Assembly (NCBI GenBank): GCA_022496185.1
Contig: WTXG01000046.1
Coordinates: 62,001-126,000 of the forward strand
DNA: 64,000 nucleotides
Reading direction: 5' to 3'
Source: Multifurca ochricompacta
Taxonomy: Eukaryota; Basidiomycota; Agaricomycetes; Russulales; Russulaceae
The notes beneath the pieces are model-generated. The model saw nothing but the letters and a program-made list of their open reading frames with translations. It had not been told where the DNA came from and did not search any database. How positions within the stretch are numbered: the first letter of the stretch is position 1; every line of letters begins with the position of its first letter. This document shows, piece by piece, positions 58,076-64,000 of the stretch. Made by a program: the position numbers and the translations under genes.

Positions 58076-58984
58076 CTATAGCGTGTTGAGACCATGGGCT
58101 GAAAAGCAGAGCTGGGGACGTGAAAATCTCTCTTTGTCGGAGTAGTCCTAGTAGAGGGGTCTTTCAATGTTGTCATTAGATGGTGTACGTGGCTTACGCA
58201 TGACGCGAAACAAGAAAAATAGCGAGGGTGTAATGCAGAGACAACTCACAGTTGGAACTAAATATATGACCCTGTCCACAATATGATGGAACGATATGAC
58301 TCCTCGAGCGGCAGTGCGATTATTGATAATGAATTTAGACCTCTACAAACTGTCAACCGCACTCAATAATGGCTTCATATATTTTAACTGAGTATGGGCT
58401 TACATTGGAAACTGAGTTTCTCGATGTTGTTCTAGCTACTTGATGGTGATGATGGCGAGGTGAAAGCGATGGCTTATGATAGCGGTGGCGATATCGGCCA
58501 TCCCGGGCCGCTATCTGTTTTAATCCGGGGAAATGTTGCACGTGACCTATCGCGTAATAATGACTCTTCTCAAGCTCAAGTCCGGATTGCAATCACCCAC
58601 CATCCACCAATCTAGACACACTCCGTCATTATGAGCCCAACCAGGAGATCAGACGCCGCAGGATACGCCAATTGAAGGTATGAAAAGTCCAACGAGATTC
58701 TTATTCCTACCGTGTAAGCTGATTGGAGAATGTATTCTACAGACGATCGTACATGCGATGATTCAGTGTCCCGCTCGTCATGGACGATCATCTGCCATCA
58801 TCTGCCCTCTGATGAACCTCCGCTGCTTGTCTGCTCTCTTGAATTGGGTGACATTTCTCCCTTTACACTAACTTCATCTCCCTTGATCCACTATTTTCTG
58901 CCTTGCGTTTCTGCCAATGCCTGTATCAGGGATCATCTCCCCCTTACCCGGGCTACCATCGTCATCAAGGTTCCATTACAAGTC
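58076..58984. other. Spacer between two FunK1 pseudogenes
   Basis: About 0.9 kb with no recognisable gene. Short frames only. It holds the presumed decayed promoter of copy 3 and the 3' end of copy 4. Confidence 0.5.
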
Positions 58985-60575
58985 CATCTCCCATCTTCAA
59001 GACATTGCTGCATCTGGAAATCTGATATAGAAGCACCCAAAAGAACGATTCCAAGTCGTCTGAGAGTTCATGCGGCATATGACGAGGTCCTCGTAAATGC
59101 GATATTGATATAAACTGCCATTTCTCTGGGCACAATTCCAATTAGGCCGTGACTCGCGAGAAATCTTGACAGATAGCGTACTGTTCGTGAATGCTGTCTC
59201 GGCTTGACTTTTCCTTAATGCCCTTTTGCAATCGTTTGGGGCTCGAGCACCCTCCTCAGTGATAAGGATGTTCCCTGCACTCACGTCTCGATGTAAGATT
59301 CTGTTTGTCACTGAGTGGGCTGTAGTGAACCATTGGCATGCTAGGAAACAGCACTCCTTACCTAAGATGGCGTCCTGAATAACCTTCATAACGTCACACA
59401 GCTGCCTTGTTGATTTGAATGTATTACCTGGCTTCCCAAGAGTCTTACAGAACAGATTCACACATGGTCGACCAGGACACCAATTGTGTTCACCTTCAGT
59501 CCCTTTCACATAATCTTGTGTTCTTGTCCTCTGTTCAGCAAATGAGCTGATGGAGGCATGTTCAGGTGATAAGGGAATGTCACCCTCTTTCGTATGCAAG
59601 GAATTTGCGTGTCGTGCAGTTCATGGTACACATAACCTTCCCTTTGGATTCCTGGAAGATCAATTTACCAGAAATCTTTTTGATTTGTGCTTGTGACATC
59701 ATATTCAACGTACCCGAACGTGGAATGACCGAAAAGCGCCTCTGTATACCATACTGCACCTGGTGTAATGTAACTTTTGAGCTCCCCATTGGTGGTGTTA
59801 TTGTTGTAAACCAGGAACCTGTGAAGACCAGTTTTCTTAATGTTCACCAATCCTTGGTACATCTTCAGCTTGGAAAGTGCCACCTTTGCCTCCACATGAG
59901 CTTCAGAAGTAACAGTGGTGTCATAGCCGCATTTGACATCTCCTGAAGAATTCAAGTAGCCTAGTTGAATGGCTCCATTTGTACAACTCCAGAACAATCT
60001 AGTTAAAGAAGGTGACCATTTTCATCATAGAAAGAAAGACAGAAAAAGAAAGTAATCAAGTGCTGAGGTATAATCGATTAACTGGCCACAGATTCGGTAA
60101 ACGGTTTTTTGTCCATCATTATGTGGCTCTCCAAGTCATTTCCATCTCTCATCTTTTTCAAGATCGCGGAATATATCATCCCTCTTGTTCCTGTTCTCGA
60201 TCTAGAAGTCGATGGCTCTCCAATTAAGTGGCTTCCAGTTTGCTTGCATCCTCAGCACTTGTCTCGGACTCAAAGCGCTCCCAATAAACAGATATGTCAG
60301 GTTTCAAACGGTATGAGCCATCCTGGCAAGAAGTCGTATTGACAGATTTCAGTCTGGAATTCCTCGATTGCTCGAAATATAGGATGCGTGTAAGCTTGGA
60401 AGCATCACACATGTACCAGATGGAAGAGGGACCTTACATATATTTGATCTCATGCTGCGAAACAGTCATTCTCTTTTGGTCGTCTTTCGTGTGCTCTTCA
60501 TTTACCGGTATGGATCCAACGAACTTCTCGCAAGCGTCAAGGGTCTTGTCTTTTTATAACATGTTGAGGCATTTG
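58985..60575 (-). pseudogene. Decayed FunK1 kinase, copy 4
   Basis: Minus-strand homology to the intact FunK1 begins with KFVGSIPVNEEHTKDD near 60540 and continues with a KPDISVYWERFESE-like segment (about 60300). The frame 59665-59997 (YDTTVTSEAHVEAKVALSKL, FGHSTFGYVEYDVTSTN) and the frame 58997-59599 follow, the latter with [17 protein letters not shown] intact at about 59300-59250. [17 protein letters not shown] sequence remains near 59030 but in another frame. Several frameshifts, loss of the IDWDL motif (NDCKRAL instead) and a deletion before FCKTLGKPGN mark it as non-functional. The HRD intron (about 59368 to 59323) is still recognisable. Confidence 0.8.
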
Positions 60576-61858
60576 GCTGAGGCATAGAGCTGTGAGCTTC
60601 ACTTTCCTGGAAGATCTCTCTTTAACGGGATTGTTTTAGACACCTTGGAGTTAGGTAGGGGGTGCTGGGTTTAGGCATATTTTGAGACAAGGGGAATGTG
60701 ACGAGAGTGGTGATGGATCTGGATCTCAAGACGTGCAAATCGGACAAGCTTAATTCTTTGGACACCGCTCAAATTCTATGGTCTAAGGTTTCATGTTCGG
60801 AAGAGTAAATGCATTCTACCTTTCCATTTTATTACTCCGGTTTTATTTTATTCAAGCGCGACTTAAATCTGTCTCAGTAATCATTCTATTGCACACCCCC
60901 TTTTACTCAGCATCGCACGCGCTTCATTCTAAAGGACTTGTAGTTTACATTGTATGAACCCCTAGCCATTGCTTTTGGCTTTCTGCTTCGACTCCTTTGT
61001 ATTGTGTCTCCTATTTGACTCCTATAGTATAAACTGTATAAAAACCTATTAGTTTCGCTTGTATCAAATCAGAGTGTCTTGCTTCGCGTCCACCTCTAAA
61101 CCCACTTGCGTGTCTCCACTTGTCTTCTTTTGCGTCTATAATCACTCCAAGTGGAAAGGTTAAATCACTCATGGTTGGCATTGGCACTACATCTCCAGTC
61201 AGCCTCCAGTCCAGCCCCTTCTTATCGTATCACCGTAGATGACGTACCCCGGTTTAGATTACTCCGTACCCCATATATTGCAAATGCCCAAGGATCATGT
61301 ACATCAGCTACAACAAGGCATTTGTACCTCAAGCTTCCCTGGGCCACAAGCAGAGTTTAAAAACCTTTTTTTCGGACTTGCATGTAGCAGTCATTGTTAA
61401 CAAGCGTGCGACGAGTGGCGTTCCCAGATGACGTCTTCCTAGAGATACTCGATCACCATCGAGCAGTGTCACACTTATACCGATAATCCAACTCATGGGG
61501 ATGGTATGGGCTTGCACGATGACCCCCCAACGCCGTTTGGATCTGAGAAATGTCTACGGATACAGAAAGTCGCCTGCAGGCGAGAAGCGAGGCACATCAT
61601 CTCCAGCTTTAAGTTCAACTGGTCTTTTGTTCGTGACATTCAAAGCGAAGATAGCATAAAAATGATGAGTGGTGGTGCATTCTACGAATACGTAACTAAA
61701 CGTGGATGTAAATTACTTTATGTGTAGCAGGTGGATGAGCGAAGGGAATATTGCATAGGTGTAGAATTGGAGATATCACCTGGGGGCTCAAAATGTCAGT
61801 AGCACGAGTCATAGCGAGGAGTGATCGCAGTTCATGTGTAAAGAATTCCTCGACAAGA
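60576..61858. other. Spacer between FunK1 copy 4 and HSP60
   Basis: No supported gene in 1.3 kb. An AT-rich patch lies around 60825-61070, with TATAAA-like words near 61030-61040. The right end is HSP60 3' UTR. Confidence 0.5.
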
Positions 61859-63946
61859 TCAGAAGCCTCCCATACCACCCATACCGCCCATGCCACCCAT
61901 CGGTGGCCCACCTGCAGGTTTTTCTTCCTCGCCTTCGACGATACACGCCTCGCTAGTAGTGAGCAGGCTCGCAACGCCCGCCGCATCCACGAGTGCAGTC
62001 CGCACAACCTTCAGTGGGTCGACAATACCAGCCTTGATCATGTCAACATACTCCCCTTTGCTCGCGTCGTAGCCCCATGCAAACTTGTCTAGCGCGCCGT
62101 ACTGCGAAGAGAGCGTACCAACAATGACGCTAGCCTCCTCACCGGCATTGCTCAGGATCGTGCGAGTGGGCCGCGTCAGTGCACGGCGGATGATGGATAC
62201 GCCAAGGTCCTGGTCGAAGTTGGCCGTCGGGATTGGCTTCACATCCGGGTTCGTCGGACTGCTTGATGATTGGTTGGTGGCACCGGGTGCCGAAGACGTA
62301 AGCGCAAGCGAGGCCTTCAGCAGCGCGACACCACCACCAGGGAGGATACCTTCCTCAACAGCTGCACGGGTGGCGTTGAGGGCATCGTCATATCGATCCT
62401 TCTTCTCGCCGACCTCAACTTCAGACGAGCCACCGACCTTGATGACAGCAACACCACCGGAAAGTTTGGCAAGACGCTCCTGGAGCTTAGTGCGGTCAAA
62501 GTCGCTGGTCGTCGGGTCCGCAACAAGCGAGCGGATTTGCTCGCACCGTGATTGAATTGAGTCCTTGGAACCTTCACCATTGAGGATGATGGTATCCTCC
62601 TTCGTAATCGTTACAGAGCCCGTCGAGCCGAGAAGGTCCACCGTCGCACGCTCGAGCTTGATGTCAAGCTCATCAGTGAAGACGGTTCCACCAGTTAGAA
62701 TAGCCAGGTCGCCAAGAATGCTCTTGCGGTTGTCACCGAAGCCAGGAGCCTTGACAGCAGCTACCTGAAGCTGGCCACGAAGCTTATTGAGGATACAGGC
62801 GGCGAGTGCCTCACCATCCACATCCTCAGCTATGATGAGTAGTGGGCGGCGGGCCTGGGCGGCAGCCTCCAGTGAAGGAAGGATATCCTGAAGGAGAGAA
62901 ATCTTTTTCTCCGAGAGAAGAATATAAGGTTTTTCGAACTCGACCTTCTGAGCCTTGACGTCGGTGACGAAGTATGGCGAGATGAAGCCACGGTCGAAGC
63001 GCATGCCCTCTGTGATTTCAATCTCATCTTCAATTGTACGGCCCTCCTTCACGGTAATGACGCCCTCCTTGCCAACCTTTTCCATGGCCTGCGCAATGAG
63101 GTTTCCGACGTGGGTGTCACCGTTGGCGGAAATGGTTGCCACCTGAGCAATCTCAGCGGTGGTCGTAATTGTCTTTGTGTTCTTGGAAAGGAACTCGACA
63201 ACGCGTTCCACAGCAGCCTGGGACCCACGACGGAGGTCCATGGGGTTGCAGCCAGCAGCAACGTTCTTGACACCCTCGGCGTAGATAGCATGCGCGAGTA
63301 CCGTCGCTGTGGTTGTACCGTCACCGGCAATCTCATTCGTTTTTTGGGCAACGTCCTGAACTAGCCTGTAACACAAGTTAATACATGTATTACTGAACCA
63401 ATAGAAGTACCTACCGTGCACCAAGGTTCTCAAATTTGTCCTTTAATGTGATAGACTTGGCAACTGTGACACCATCTGAAAGCAAAACAAGTGAGTAAAC
63501 GAATTCAATATAGACATGTTCGACCAAAATTGACATCCACAGAGGGAATATAAAAATGGACGGCCAGCGCCCCTATCAAAAGTATAATGCCAGTAAACGA
63601 AAAAAAGTGAAAGAAAACAACATAACAAATGGCAAGAAAGACAGAGAATGCTTACCCTTGGTGATTTTGGGACCACCGAACGACTGCTCGATGATAACAT
63701 TCCGGCCTACGCGCGACACGTCAGCAAACCAAGACGCGATGACGAATACATGGAGGAAAGTAAACCTTTTGGCCCGAGCGTAACGCTGACAGCGTTTGCA
63801 AGCACATCAACGCCTTTGAGGATGCTCGCGCGACCTTCGTTGGAGAACTTAATTTCCTTGTGAACACCGCGGGCGAGAACGGAACGAGCAGCCTTAGCTG
63901 AGGCCCGACGGAGTGCGCGAGAGGACGTGGAAGAGACGTGGTGCAT
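61859..63946 (-). CDS. HSP60: Mitochondrial chaperonin Hsp60 (GroEL type)
   Basis: Exons 63766-63946, 63656-63706, 63415-63475 and 61859-63365 encode 599 residues in frame. The N-terminus is a mitochondrial presequence rich in Ser, Arg and Ala without acidic residues ([20 protein letters not shown]). The mature part follows group I chaperonins: [55 protein letters not shown] (ATP-binding GDGTTT), [27 protein letters not shown] and the Gly-Met tail [12 protein letters not shown]. It folds imported proteins in the matrix as a tetradecamer with Hsp10 and is essential in fungi. An insert with [18 protein letters not shown] in the C-terminal third is longer than in yeast. The promoter beyond 63947 is almost wholly outside the window. 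Confidence 0.97.
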
Positions 63947-64000
63947 GATGTAGGAATGTGTGGGAATTGTGAGGAAGGAAAGAGAAGAGGGGAACGAAAA

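Overview
The window is nuclear DNA from a filamentous basidiomycete, most likely an Agaricomycete. The reasons are many short spliceosomal introns (mostly about 45-120 nt, GT-AG, with CTNAC-like branch sites), Agaricomycete-type families (FunK1 fungal kinases, an OPT transporter, an F-box protein, a type IIC cation ATPase), and housekeeping genes that fit fungal orthologues. No rRNA, tRNA or CRISPR was found. Gene models were built by hand-splicing. For nine genes the exon lengths sum to a multiple of three and give full-length proteins: ATPase 1090 aa, TRM112 123 aa, RRP45 321 aa, LSB3 483 aa, the FCP1-like protein 473 aa, KSH1 71 aa, SMC2 1178 aa, the DUF262 protein 1123 aa and HSP60 599 aa.

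Layout. 1-494 is the 5' end of an unknown minus-strand gene leaving the window. 0.5-3 kb is gene-poor and holds a small A-tailed retroposon. 3.1-7.5 kb carries an apparently intact FunK1 kinase and a decayed tandem copy. 8.5-13.1 kb is a 19-exon P-type ATPase (-). Then come TRM112 (-), a secreted six-hairpin glycosidase (+), the exosome subunit RRP45 (-) head-to-head with the SYLF-SH3 actin-patch protein LSB3/YSC84 (+), an FCP1-like protein (+), an F-box protein (-) and the secretory-pathway protein KSH1 (-), whose 3' flank holds a second copy of the retroposon. 26.8-33.1 kb is a 6.4-kb gene-less stretch rich in homopolymers. It is followed by an OPT oligopeptide transporter (+), a PfkB sugar kinase (-), a small PY-rich membrane protein (+), SMC2 (-) head-to-head with a DUF262 nuclear protein (+), two decayed FunK1 copies (-) and mitochondrial HSP60 (-).

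How the genes relate. This is not a biosynthetic cluster; the genes act separately (protein folding, chromosome condensation, RNA decay, methyltransferase activation, transport, endocytosis). The repeated theme is FunK1: a direct pair at the left and a direct pair in the opposite orientation at the right bracket about 49 kb of single-copy genes. Other points of interest are a two-copy retroposon of about 75 bp with recognisable target-site duplications, micro-exons of 6, 7 and 16 nt and a GC-AG intron, a eukaryotic DUF262 (ParB-like) protein fused to poly-Gln and Arg-Ser tails, and several conserved genes broken by what looks like one missing base each. The last may be a consensus-sequence artefact rather than biology.
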